This document shows positions 23,591 to 37,151 of a stretch of DNA of 64,000 nt, in pieces. How positions within the stretch are numbered: position 1 is the stretch's first letter; every line of letters begins with the position of its first letter. The stretch is from NCBI GenBank assembly GCA_026182355.1, contig JAPFBL010000068.1, positions 12,065,001 through 12,129,000 of the forward strand, in the 5' to 3' direction. The position numbers and the translations under genes are program-made. Origin of the DNA: Hermatobates lingyangjiaoensis. Lineage: Eukaryota > Arthropoda > Insecta > Hemiptera > Hermatobatidae. The notes beneath the pieces were generated by a model that was not told where the DNA came from, searched no databases, and was given only the letters and a program-made list of their open reading frames with translations.

Positions 23591-26500
23591 CTGATAATTC
23601 AGTTATGCTGCGTTGAATATTTTGATAATAAATGATTAATCTCTTAAATGTTTATTCTATTTATTTTTACCCCGCAACTGTTTAATTATACAGGTTCACT
23701 AGGTATTAATATTGAAATTGAAAAGAGGAATCTATATTTCTATATGAAATACAAATTTTCAAAAAATTGGGAAATATTTGAAAACTGCTAAATTATTGAC
23801 TATCATCTTTCACGATCATATTTTAATCTGTTTTGTCTATTTTCTGTAGTTCCCATTGCCTTCCTTTTTTGTGCCTTTGAAATGACCTTTTAACAAACTC
23901 GTGGAAAAACTTTATTGTCTGGAGTACACCTGCTCAGTGTAGGAGCTTATCCATGTGGTTACCGAGATCGTGTGGCAATTTGATTCATCCCGCGCCTTCA
24001 TGCTACCAATCACGCCCTTCCATTATCTAATGATGTCCTGGTGCTAACCATTATTGTTGTATCCTTAAAATTCTTGCCTTACTGTTTGAATTATTTCAAA
24101 AACGATTCGTTCTACCTAAATTTCTTTCACTATGCTTGGTACTCGATTGAACGGTCACAGAGCTTCCTTTAACAACCACTCTCATTTACCCGTTGGTATT
24201 CATGCCACCTCACGTAATATAGTTTTTAACGATTACTATATATTACAAATTATTGAGAAATCATCATAAATACCGGGAGTTAGTTATTGAATTTCCGAGC
24301 ATGTACACGTTTGACATTTTACGGTGCGTTGTGTATTAAGCTTAATACTTAAGCTATAATGCTCTTTACCTTTACTCCTATTTACTTATTTACTTCATAC
24401 TAGAATTTTTGCATTATTTTTCCACAAAATAGTATAATTTTCGGTTACTAAGGTGTTAAATTTGTGAGTTTTCTTTTTCATTTCTTATTTATGATAATCT
24501 TATTGGTTACTTGTTTATTAAAGTTGATTATTTTTCTGAGAAAATCTGATGCGTATCTCCAACTTAATTTTCCATTGTCTTAATTTAAATATCTTCTCTA
24601 ACAAAATAACATGAAACTGTCGTTTTTTATCTCCTCTATTCAGTTTCCTCACCTTATTGCTGTATTGGGATTTCACTCATCCGGTCAACTCCTTATTATT
24701 GCTTACTTGAAAAGCTTTATCATCTTAGTGTTATTCTGGATAATGAATTCTTTCTAACGTACATTCTATCTATGTAGATCTGGTCAATAAATCTCTTTTC
24801 TCAACTCATTTACATCTTGACAAACCCATCTTACAATTATGCGTATTATCTAATATTTACGCCATAAAGTTCACATGGTATTTACGATATAGCTTCACAC
24901 CATTCGTTCCATGTTACCTTTCATATTTACAAGAATATATACCACTCACCTTAATTTCATACTTCTATGATTTATTCTACATACAGTTTATAATATGACT
25001 TATCTTTTATTGCCTCTCAAGCAAGAGGCATCACTTTCGCTCTACTACTTCTTATGAGTCACTTACGAATATAATATGCAGTTAAAATAAAAAGATAGTA
25101 CAAATATATACAACCTTTCCTCTCATATATTGATATAAGACTGAAAGTAGCATTATCTTTATAGGTTATAGGTATAGTGCAGAACTAACTTCAATGTTGT
25201 TAGGGTTTCAGAGAAACAGTATGCGTTTTGTCATACTCAGACTTCCTAGATAAGTTGAAATCACTCACCCCTATTAGCCCTACATCTTCAAGGTCTCATG
25301 CACGCTTTGAGCAATTATCCCAGTTATTATATAAACTGTTGTTCTTAGTATAGTTTGATAATCTATAATAATATTACTCTTTCCAAAGCAAACTATGAAT
25401 AGTTTGAGATATAACTGTTTTCTGATTATCATACCAGCTTATAATGGGTAAGAGAGTATAAAACCATGATGGTGCGAGATATTACTCAAATTCATTTCTT
25501 ACCTAACATCTTTATTTTTAACTCAATTTTAGTAACTAATGATGATTTGGTTTTATAGCATAATAACAATAGCAATAACAATAGATATTGTCCTGTGACA
25601 ATATCAATACCTTTATTTATTTTTATCCCCACTGTCATCTTTATTAATTTAACTCAAAAAATAAAACTATAAAACTAAAACTTAAAATACATAAACACTA
25701 GAACATTCAGCATTCTCCTCTTTCTGGAATACTCATAACCTCTTCTTTTATTTTTTTTTAAAGAGTATAGTTAAATCCGTATATTCATATCCATAAAATT
25801 ATTAATACCCTCCAGGGTCGCACTTTTAAATTCAACAACTTAAAATTATTAGATCAGCTGTTTCCTTTTTATCGGGAGACATATTCTACGTGCTGAGATG
25901 TCTCACCAGTAGAAGTAAGGAGGAGAGCAATCACCAGAAAGATTCATGACTACGAAAAACACCCAGAAGGGATTGATAGGCTTTTTTATTCGTGACTACC
26001 TCCTTTCTTAGTGTCCATAGAATTAGCATTGTTATTAACGAGTTTTCCTCCTCTTTTATTCTTTCTCCTGTACTTCTTACACATTCAATTGGTCTTTCCT
26101 TATCTCATACTAAAAACCATCTAACTAGAAAGTCGTTTCCATACCCTATTCATATTAAAACCTCTTGAACTTCCCGTGCAATAAAAAAATAATTTAAGTT
26201 TTCCTCATAACAGAAAACATAAATTGCACTTTCCATATATTTACTGTATTGAATAATTTATTTAAAATCAACAATGATTAATATTTTTGCAGTTTGCTTA
26301 AAATAATTATTTCGAACTACCAATTCATATTGAAATATAAAGAAAGATAAAATCTAAATAATTATCTGAAGTTATGAAATTAATTATGTGACTAGTACTG
26401 CGAAGTATACATCCATTTGTGTGCAAAGTAAAGGTAAGGTAATCAAAATAATAATAAGGTAAAGGTCATAATCTTTTCAATATGACTCTAAACTAAAGAA

Positions 26501-29312
26501 GAATAACTGATACTTAGGGAATGACTAAGATCACATCATAGACAATCTTGATTATCTCTTCATAACACCCAAACCATATGAAATTTCAATTAATAATAAT
26601 AATATATATTATATTTGATAAATTTTATTTTATGATAAATTTATGAAGAACAAAGTATTAATACGTCAAACATCGTTAATGCAATCAAAGTAATGCTGAT
26701 CCATGTTAAGTAAAGCAATTTCAGCATAAAGAAGAATATTTAAATTCAGGAAATACTTAGTTGGTTTAAGTTTTAACAGCGTGATTGTACAGGATGCCTC
26801 AATATTAGCTTTTCGCTTCAAACTGACTGACAACTTTCAAAAAGTTTTCAATCCTTACATTTTCACTTTACTTTCACGTTTTAGAAATAACTTCCTATAA
26901 CTTATGGTCAGGTTATTAAGATTCAATTTTATATCGATTATTCTAATTTAAAACTACATAATTCTCAAGCATGACTTATCAATTGTTTAACATTCAATGA
27001 ACGATCTTCCGTGTTAAGTATTTTCTTCTTAAATTATTTCATATTTTTAGTCAAATTGATCTTAGTAGTATAGTTTCATATTCAATAATTACCATTGTTA
27101 ATTAATTATAATTAACAATTTTGTTAATTGAATTAAAAAATATCTTCCTTCAACCCAAAAATTCTAGCATTAAATAATAAGATGTTAGTTGCTCATCAAA
27201 TGAATATATTTAGCAATATATATTAGCTGAGATCATGTAGAGAGGTACTGAAGTATGAAGTTCTACATATGAGTATATACTAATCCTATTTATTTTAGTG
27301 AGTTTATTACATCGTGTAACAAATCATATAACATCTCCTCAGAGGGAACATGCTCAATATGTCTATTATTTATCCTTAAGCTATCTAGCCTTTCAATCAT
27401 CTACATCCATATTTCATCATGTTCGCTTTTTTGAAACCAGCGTTTAGAAGAAAATTATAAAAATTTGGGCCCTGTTTTATTAAAAAAAAATCATACATGT
27501 GTCATTATATCTCTACTATTTAAACAATGTAATAAATATCTCAAAAAAAAAAAAATAAATGAATCAAGTTTCAAAGCTTAATCATGGTAATGAAGTAGGA
27601 GATATTTTTATAAAAAAATTAGTAATTTAATTTTGATTTAACACTGCAGTCCATAAAACTTTGCAGAGCTCTGTATCGGATCGCAGATAAAACTCCCGGT
27701 GGTCTATATTTTGTTTGATTGGTAAAATTGATACGAAAAATTAAATGTATCAATCAAAAGTAAAAGTGAAATGAATCTGGTAATGAAATTGATTTTCAAT
27801 GAATCTGATTGGTTTAATTATAATAAAGTTGAGGGTGAAAACATTAGATTGATTTTTTTTTTCTTGGTTATGAACATGTGCAAGGATCATTTGAACAAAT
27901 AACAGAAGAAACTAAACGAAGAAAAATATTTCTTCGTGTATCTATTATAAATAAAAAGAAAATCACGTTAATATTGAGTTTCAGTTACTCCCATTTTATT
28001 CTTTTATATGAGAAAAAGTAATTTAGATGTATTTATTTTTGTCGATTTAAAAATTTTAACTACAGCTCAAGAAGAAACATTGACTAAGTGTAAGAAAGCT
28101 TTTAATGAAACAATTTTTTTTTTCTTCAAGGATCTAATTCTGTCGAAGAGTTTTCATCTCAGTTTTTACAACTGTTCTACAAGTCGCCGTTTAGTCTCAT
28201 TAGTAACTAATTTAGCAAACGAGACGGTTTTGTAATTAAAATCTAATTTCATACTCTTCTTTTTCTTCATCATTATAGCTTGATGAAAAACGTTATTAGT
28301 CAGATGCAAAGTATAGAAGAGATGAAATGTATGTCCAGGAAACTGGAGTAGTATACATTTAACTTCATTTCAAATATTGTATCATTAAGCTAATATATAT
28401 TGAATTCAATAAATGAGCTTCCCAGTTTACCTAGCATTGTTTGTTATCAACGTAATAATTTTGTAATAATGTGCGTTGCCTAATTTACAACTGAGATACT
28501 CTATCGTCTCATCATTCGGAGAGATTTAAAATACTATAATAATAGTTGAGAAAAGTTTTAAGTTTTCTGCTTTTATTACACCATAAAACAACAATTATCT
28601 CAATGCCACTGATATTAGAAAACCGATTGAAACATAAACTCTCATATTATTTTAAATTTCCTTTGATATATTGCATGATTTTATGAAACGATTAAATTAT
28701 GTTGGAATGGGCACTAGTTTGTTAGCCTTAATTGTGTATTACTTAGTATTTGTAAATTAGTTAGCTTTTGTAGTTCCGTTTATCAAAACAATTCAGTTTT
28801 CAGACGTGAAAGGACAAAGTTATTGTCACTTTACTTTTCTCATAGTATTAGGTGAGAAAAATGGTACCAACTATACTTGAGATGCACAATATTAATAATT
28901 ATAGTTTAATACAGCCTGTTCAAGTAGTATAACAAAAATGAATACCAGATAAAGTTCAATTAAACTCAAATTATATTCTTATTTCAAAATTTTGCTATTG
29001 GTTTGCACTCAAATGTGACATCATTAAAAACTGGGGTATTATTAATATCGCCACATACAAACTTCCCTTCAAATATATTCCATTAATGATAATGGTTGCA
29101 GGATTCATTACATTGTTTCATACAACTATTAATTGAACAGTTGTTAAGTAATTTGTTGAAGGATCATGAAGTGATAATGATAAACAGCAATATGAACAAC
29201 AAACGCAATTAAACTAAATGATAACATATTTTCTCTATTAATTTATGATTTCAGATAATTTATGTGTATTTATTGTTCTTTAACACTTTGAATTTATTGT
29301 TTTATTTGACTA
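23591..29312. other. 5.7 kb of AT-rich intergenic DNA
   Basis: No coding motif on either strand. 27640-27860 resembles, over a short distance, sequence near 47910-48000 (tttgtttgatt.gt.aaa), possibly an old repeat. Confidence 0.5.
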
Positions 29313-29356
29313 ACTGGCAAATGTGCCAGTTTCGATAAACTGGTACTTTATCGAAA
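29313..29356. repeat. Two adjacent perfect hairpins
   Basis: ACTGGCA-AATG-TGCCAGT (29313-29330) directly adjoins TTTCGATAAA-7-TTTATCGAAA (29330-29356). They lie about 80 bases past the helicase stop on the minus strand, where a Helitron 3' end would be expected, but no clear CTRR end is visible. Confidence 0.5.
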
Positions 29357-29434
29357 ATTTGGAGATGATACCTGATGTTTCAAATTATGATTAGAAATTA
29401 TAGAATAGTATAAACTATCATTATTAGTACAATG

Positions 29435-30070
29435 CTAATTAAATCCCTCTGTATATACCACATTAGCTGGCTGTCCTTCAGGATCATAGAAGTACAAAGA
29501 GTTGGAACCTCTGACTCTTGAGCAAGCAAACTACAGTTGACCATGGGAGAAAAACTTGGTCCCACTCACTTCAATTCAATTCCTGCGGTTGATAGAGTTT
29601 CCCCTTGCGACTTAGTTGAGAAAACCGTCATTGCAAAACAGACTCTGATGGGACATTGCAGTCGTTTGATTGGAAACGCATAGTAGCTCGGAATGAATGG
29701 ATGCATGATATACACACAGAATCCCCAGCCACACCCAGTCATGATGTCCCCCTCTAGGTGTATCTGGGAAAAGTACGATCTCAGAGTCGTATCCCGTTGC
29801 AAATTTTTGGGGCACTCAAGTTTTGTACCTTGAAATTTGTTACTGATACTAAGTCCCAGAATGATTGGTGTCCCTACTTTAAGTTTTTAGTCATGAGCAG
29901 GCAGTCCAGGAGTAGTCACGGAGTCAAGGAATTCAGTTGGATAATGAACTACTTCCTCATTACTAATCACTTTGTTAACTGATTTTCAAGTACTATCTTC
30001 GGTTTGATATACCGCAAGAACGTTTTTGTTGATTTTTTCTGCCTGTTTATTAGAGGGGTGAAAATCGCTT
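29435..30070 (-). pseudogene. Helitron helicase, decayed C-terminal part
   Basis: The minus strand encodes, over several frames, NKQAEKINKNVLAVYQTEDS, VVHYPTEFLDSVTTPGLPAH, KRLQCPIRVCFAMT, TKSQGETLSTAGIELK and PEGQPANVVYTEGFN followed by TAG at 29437-29435. These blocks occur in this order in Helitron (Pif1-type) Rep-helicases; in intact proteins KSQGQTL is helicase motif V-VI territory. At least two frameshifts and several stops make it a pseudogene. The frames at 29802-29566 and 29815-29612 are pieces of it. A possible Helitron 5' end (TCTATATAAACAG) lies at 30514. Confidence 0.8.
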
Positions 30071-32929
30071 GTACATAAAGCCATTTATTCTGAATAGGTA
30101 GTAGACCTTGAACTCTGAGAAACATCTTGTCATATCTTTTGTTGGGAGTTTAAACAGAAATGAAATTAAAATCAACTAACAATACCTACTTGTTATAGCT
30201 GTATGTTTTCAAAATAAACATGTGTGTGAAGTTAGCCATAGACAGCTTAAAAGTTCATAACTTCTCTTCTACGTTGAATTTTTAATTCAATGCTTATATT
30301 TTATGTTAGACATAAACAAATATACTGTCAATGTTTCAGTTTGCTACTTCTTTTGGTGGCTGAGTTTACTTGTGACAAAATTTTGCGGACAAACCGATAA
30401 ACAGACAGAAGAAATTTTTCTAAGGGTGGATTCGGTTCGTCTAATATATAAACATAAAGATAACTTTTCTTTCTTTCTAAAGACAGAAAAGAACCTTTCT
30501 TCTGTTTATATAGATGACATATGCTTTTATTCAAGACTGGAATTCTATAATAATTTTAATACTTTATTATTATAAAAATGATAAATTTGACAAACAAATT
30601 ATTCGACTTAAACTTCAGTTTATTTAACTATACGTAGCACCGACACTAACTGAACAAGGGAATATTGGCCTTATGGAACTAGTTCGCATTGTTAATGAAT
30701 TTATTAGAGCAATATTTGGATTATATTTAGGAACGAATATTCTTTAAACGAAGAGAAATCAAGTAACAAATGATGGTTTGTTTATGATAAACTTGTAGGT
30801 AATAACAAGCAGGAGAGTTGTTTGTAAAAGGAAATCAATTCTGCGTGAATAATGTTGGGTTTATTATGGCACAGGTGGGCAATGGATAGTGTAGGCAACG
30901 AGATGAGGCCGACAGCCATCCATCACGCCCCCGAATTATTCACACACATACACGGACTAACTCTGTTTTCATTTCTCTCCCCACTTGCCATTCCGACATA
31001 TACATATTCAATATTTTAGTTTACCTTAGTAGTATAAGCCTTTAGAGTATTCAAATTTTTGAATCAAATCATCAGTAAACATAGAATATATTTTACCGTT
31101 TTTACAATTCAAAACTTTTGTAATACTTGTAATGAATCATCTCATTCAATCTTTAATTTTCAGTTAGAATTATAGAATATAATTTACTGTTAATGTAGAG
31201 TATAGATTTTACAATCCTTATTGTTAGTTCAAAAGAAGTTCATATGAACTCCCATCATAATGCAGTAATTATTAGTAAGAACAATATATATTTGTACACA
31301 GTTAAAATTTCCTTGAAAATTAAATACTTAAACATATGTGTCCTGTTGACACTGACTTTGGGTTCTTAAAATCTATTTTTGATTTTAAGTTATTTATAAT
31401 TGTTCTTAGTGTATTATCTCCCATATATATTGGCTTTAGTGATTATTATCAGAAATCTTATCCACTTCAAAGCCTTTGTCTCAAATTCAGATGTCTTGTA
31501 TCTGAATTCGAAGATTCAGAAGATTTGAAGATTTCGATATCTAAAGGAGATTCCTGCTTCTTTTAGATAGCGTTTTGCTTCTTTACAAAATGTAAGTTTG
31601 CATGCAAAGTAATGAATGAGGCAATGTCTAGATAGATACTCTAAATACATGTTTAAGTCTTCCTTTAAATCAGTCTGATTGAGCTTAAAACACTGAATTA
31701 CATCTAATTGTTTTCGCCAAATTTTAACTGCTTTCTTTTCAGCAATTCATTAATTGGATATTTTATTATTGGATATTTCAGGAATCTACTGGGTATTGCG
31801 CCCAAGGCACTTGAATGTAGGTTTGTTTGTGTCAAACCTTTTTCAACTGGACCATTACTTTATTCCCTGGTGCCCAGATACACACATGAGAGTTAAATTT
31901 TCTTTCCTGGAAACTATAGAAAACAGGATAATTTGAGAAGGATTTCGGTAGACATGTTTACATATGTGTATTAAAATAAACATATACAGTACACCATGCT
32001 AATCTAAACTAAAGAAAACCAAACCTTTCGACTAAGCAGTCTCTATTATATTAATAATTTTAAAAATTATGGGTCTCCAGGGATTTCATATACAATATTG
32101 TTTTTAATTATTGATAGTTATAATAAAACGTTAATCAATAGATGGTAAATAACTTTAAAAAAAAGTGATAACATTAATGATCAACACTATGATAACACTA
32201 ATCATCAAGTAAAATTATGCAGTCATTGGCTTATATTACTATTCAAATTATTGATTGAAATAAAACAATAAATTGAGAAAACATTCTTTCTTTGATAACT
32301 ATATTTCACTTAAGTAGTGTAAAAAGTAGAAAAAAAACGTTTAAAATAATTGGGGAATTGAGGTAATTAAAATAAAATATTTGAATAATCTTCAATATAT
32401 CTGCGTGCTAGATGTTTTTTACTTCCATTGAATCTTTCCACTTAACTGCTCGCAAGATAGTTTTGGTAATTTCTTCTCTTTTTTTTTGGTCTGTATATGA
32501 TGATGATTAATTGTATTTATTTTCTTATCAAACATTATATGTTGATTACATTAACCTGTGAAGGAAGAAGTTTATAAATATGATATCACTGGGCGTCATG
32601 ATTATCACAGATGAAGCAATTTTAATAATATTAAAGAAACTATAAAGCCAACATTTGGTTGGGTTTTTTTGATGTGAGTTATTCTTTAACCTGCTTTTAT
32701 GCAATATCGATTTTCGTGGTTGCTATGAATATCAATATACCTGTTGCCCGGAGTTTACTGTAATTAATTACAAGGGTATCTGACTCTCAGGTTTAATGTT
32801 AAGGAATTGAGCTACTTGAGAAGTGTTGAGAATGCAATATTGCAAACCAACCTATATTAATTCATCTCTATGTACTTTAATCTTTCGAGCATAAAGTAGA
32901 GCAGGTCAATGTTTTTAACATGGTGCTCT

Positions 32930-33030
32930 TTAGTGAAGTGGTAGAATCCCATTGGGACCTCTTGGAGTAGCACCCTCGGCCGTCCGCAGTGTGCCCGAGG
33001 TGATCCATGCGGGAAGGCAACTGAGAAAGG
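32930..33030. other. GC-rich island of unknown origin
   Basis: A stretch centred on cctcggccgtccgcagtgtg, cccgaggtgatccatgcggg stands out from AT-rich flanks. It may be a retroelement 5' UTR remnant. It has no open frame and no tRNA boxes that I trust. Confidence 0.35.
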
Positions 33031-34155
33031 GGTGAGAAAACTTCTTAAGAAAGACAGTTACAAGTCGGAAGAAGAAAAAAAGGGTTTTCTTTTTTCACCC
33101 GAATGCGACTTTCTTCACCGAACAAGTGCGTGACTGTATTAGATTTTGACTGTACAGATTAGATACCTAATATTTTGAAAGTCTGCTATATGACTCACCA
33201 TTTGACGGATCTTAACGTCGTTGTATTTGGAGTTCTGAAGGAGTTGGCAGTAAATTTTGACCCATATAAAATACTTTGCGTTGAAAAGAACGCTGTTTTC
33301 TTTCTTTTTTTATATTTCATCATTAAAAATGTTCATCATTTCCCTATGCTGAAGCTTGAAACTTGATCAATGCAGAAACTTGATTTTTTTATTGCATTAC
33401 TGGTTAGTATTATATTTATATTGATATTTCAAGAAAACGACAGCATAGGTGAACGTTTCAAAGCAAACAGAATACCATTAGAAATAGTCCTACCGAGCTA
33501 CACCTTCAATCGTATGGATTTGTTTGCCTTATTTTTCAAAATTTGTGCTTATAAATTTAATTATTTGTTTAATTGCGTTAATAAAGTAATTAAAAGGCTC
33601 ATACATTGACATGAGTACTAGCACTATATAGTAATATATCTATGATCTGTCATTTTAGTTCTGTCGCCATATATTTCCTACAAATTATAAATCGTTGCTC
33701 ATGGGTTATTCAGATAAATTACCCTGATTTCAAAAGAAAACTAGTAAGAAAATAAACCAGGCAACAACTATCTCAATCATAATTTTTATTTCCTGTTTTA
33801 AAGTGTCCTGTATGTCGCTATCTGGATCACGGGAAAATCAATGAGGTAGTAGAATTCATCAGAGAATACGGGTTTAAACAGTATCACGGTCAAGTGACCA
33901 CTAAATTTGTTTCTGCAATCTCTTTTGCCAAATAGTTACTGGTCATTCAATGTTAGTGCTTGAGATCTGGAACAATTCATCACAAAATCAGGTCATTTTC
34001 TTTTAATTATAAGGAAAATAGTTTGTTCTTGGCGATTAGCTTGTTTTTCTGTAATGCTCTCAAAGCACAATCAGTTGTTAGATAATATTAATTACTTAGC
34101 TGGCATGAACTTTTTTGATTATATTTACTATAGAATTAATTACCATAAGCTGTGT

Positions 34156-34175
34156 GTGTCACATTATAGTGACAC
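34156..34175. repeat. 7-bp perfect hairpin
   Basis: GTGTCAC, 6-base loop, GTGACAC. A similar short palindrome, CATCACAC-A-GTGTGATG, is at 34437-34453. No function can be inferred. Confidence 0.4.
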
Positions 34176-35414
34176 CCGATTTGGTTTAGTTTTTACTATT
34201 TCTATTTTCACCAGAATCATTTGCTTTTAAAAGTAAGTATGATCAATGTATTTTTTTTATAAATTAACTAAAAAACATAAATATCGGGCTTGTTACAATA
34301 TTTCAAAAAAATTATAAAAAAAATCTATAAGAAGCAATTTGCAAGGTTACAATAACAATTGCCAAAAGTACAATAACAATTTTAAAAAAAAATTATTTTT
34401 TAAAAATAAAATATTAGATTTTTCTAAGATATCTATCATCACACAGTGTGATGAGAGAGACAAACGATACTGAATGTTTCATCATCCCCTAAAATGATCT
34501 CTTAATCCTAATATACTTTTCAATACCAAGCTACTTTAGAACAGCAGAAATAATTCATTATTAAAACTTATTCTTATTCCGAAATTGTTAAAAATAAATA
34601 CAAACTTGTAAACACATGGTACGAGACCGATATTTTAAATACCTTAGACAAACGTACAAACATAATGTCTGATCTAAAATGGAATTTGAAATCTCATTTA
34701 CATTTACATTTGAGTATCTCATGACTCAAGATAATTTATATTTGAAAAATAAGAGTTAAAGTAAGCACTCTAAATTTATTTAATTTTATTTAGTTAATTT
34801 TTTTAGGTAGTATATAAAATGTGTTCAGCTACTACAAAGAGAAGGTATATGAAAATATGTTTTCAATTAATATTTAGCTCGAAATTTCTTTTTAATATCC
34901 TATAGTCAACTAAACTCTAAGTAAACAACTATTATAAAAACGGCAAATAATGAGTTTAATTAACTCATTTTTTCATTAGTCATTATGTTTCATCTATTAT
35001 GAATAATACGTGATTGAGTTTATTTAATAAAATTTGATTTGTTAGGAATGATGGGTGAACACTCAGAAAGCATTCTGTAAACTGTAATTAAATAATGAAG
35101 TTACCTTCAACTTACATGTTATGACTAAAAAAGAAATACGGCTAAAATAATAATAAATAAAAAATAAATAAATTGCAACACAGTTTTATTTGAATAAACA
35201 AAATGACATTCATAAAATCAGACCAGATTTATTGCAAATTAGATCTGTAAAACTCATAAAATATGATATTACCCAAATACTAAATCTTATATGCTTTTTC
35301 ATAATTATCACTTAGCAAATAAACTATTTTAAAGAATATTGGTTGTTAATTTTTACTATGTACATTGTACAATTTTAAAATTATAATATGTTGCCAATCC
35401 AATAATAATATGTT

Positions 35415-36820
35415 GCATACATCCAATTGCCGTGAAAATTTAGGAAATTATTAGGTATATCCCCGGGAAGGTTTATGTAAATTTTTTTAAAAATCTGAAT
35501 TGTGGTTCAGGTAATGTCCCAAAAATATTATAATAGATAAGGTTTGCGGTATAACCTGTCTGTTTACATTTTGACTTTAACTGGTAATGGCAGCCGCAGG
35601 TAGGTTATTCTTTATGAAAAACCAACTTATAATATTTCAACATACTTTGTTCAATTGGAAATAACCAGGTACCAGAAATTTTATTATTGTTTTCAGATTG
35701 ATATTAAAGACAATTATTGTAATTTTATATGGGTTTCTTATTAACTTTAACAAAGCTTTGCTTATTATCAATAGTTTACAATTAACTTTTCATATCTAAT
35801 TGCATAAACTTGTTTTAAGCATTAAAGGAAGTTATGCATTAAATAATAACTTCTTAACTTTAAGTATGCATGATAGTATTAGGAATAATAGTGATAGTAT
35901 TTGAACCATTAATTCTAATCTTAAAAGAATAGTTAAAGTATTTTGTTTAAGTTTAATAATTGTAAGGTTTCTTTATTTATTCATGATTAATTAATTCTTT
36001 TGTTTAAAATATTTAATTATTAGTAATTAGTATCCGACCCTACTCCATATAGGCAAAATGATAAGTTATTATATATATCGATGACATCTAACTAGAAGAC
36101 GTTTATGAATGTCTAAATCAGTAAAACTTATAAGGGAATATATACAGCATAAAAGATTGATGAAGAAATATTCAAATCAAAATGTATGTATAAATACAGT
36201 TCTTAACATAATAACTCTTAACAATATATTTAGAATTTAACATTTAGAACTCAATTGACACTTTTCAATACAATGCTTCTTCATAAACAAATAATATTTC
36301 ATCAAAATATTGTTATTAAAACTTTTAAGAGACAATTTTGTTTACTGATATAATTTTAATTAAACTTTTAAATCTACGTGAAGTCTTCAAATTGAAATTA
36401 TTGAATGAAATGTAATGTGATATGCCTTAGCCTCTTTAACTAACTGGCTCCTAAGTGAAACGATTTGTGGGTTTAAAATTCGTGTCATTATATTTAACAG
36501 ATAAAACATATCACATTTAATGAGTTGACTTTTTTCAACATTTTTTGATGTATTGTTTGGTTAAAAATATTCTTTTTATTATTTGTTTAATCTAAACTGT
36601 GAACTACCAATTGTATTAGACAATGTGTGCAATTTATAATCAGTGTTAGATTATATCTTTTTGCGTATTCTATAATTTTAATTCTGTATTAATTTCGTTT
36701 ATCTCAAAAAAGTTAAGTGTAACAGAACTATAGAAAATTTAAATTGTTTTCGTTATATGTAATTTATTATTAGAGTTGTAATTAAATTGTTTCCCGAGTA
36801 AAGCCGGGTAGATCAGCTAG
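35415..36820 (+). mobile_element. Helitron, 3' end intact, 5' end not resolved
   Basis: The 3' end reads TTTCCCGAGTAAAGCCGGGT, then AGATCAGCTAG, followed by T: a GC-rich hairpin about ten bases before CTAG-T, the Helitron 3' signature. The segment 35415-35520 (ccgtgaaaatttaggaaatt, then attaggtatatccccggg) matches the 5' half of the Helitron at 47681-48369. The span between is assumed and contains no helicase reading. Confidence 0.5.
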
Positions 36821-37151
36821 TTATTTATAAAAAAGAATTGCATTGACTCCGGCACTTGTATAAAAAGATTGCAAAAAAAATCTGAAAAGTGTATACAAAT
36901 GTCATTTTCACTGTTATATAATCGTTTGCAATTATTTGAAATCATGTACTTTTTTACAGTTACTAGTCAATGATATAAATTCAAAATTTTAATTTGCTGG
37001 AATTTTTTTTTAACATCTTTATTTACAAATATACAACTACGAATATTTTGCGTAACAAGCATATGCAGTAAGATATTACACAATAACTTAGATGGACTTG
37101 AGTAAAGAATGGAACCCACTGGTTCAACTTTTCACTTTGTTTTATAGTATA

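Larger units (their letters stand above)
30515..35414. other. AT-rich intergenic DNA
   Basis: Only short chance frames. Contains the GC-rich island at 32930-33030 and two short palindromes near 34.16 and 34.44 kb. Confidence 0.5.

Noticed and set aside
28008..28235. 75-codon plus-strand frame
   Set aside because: Isolated, AT-rich, no motif; chance frame.
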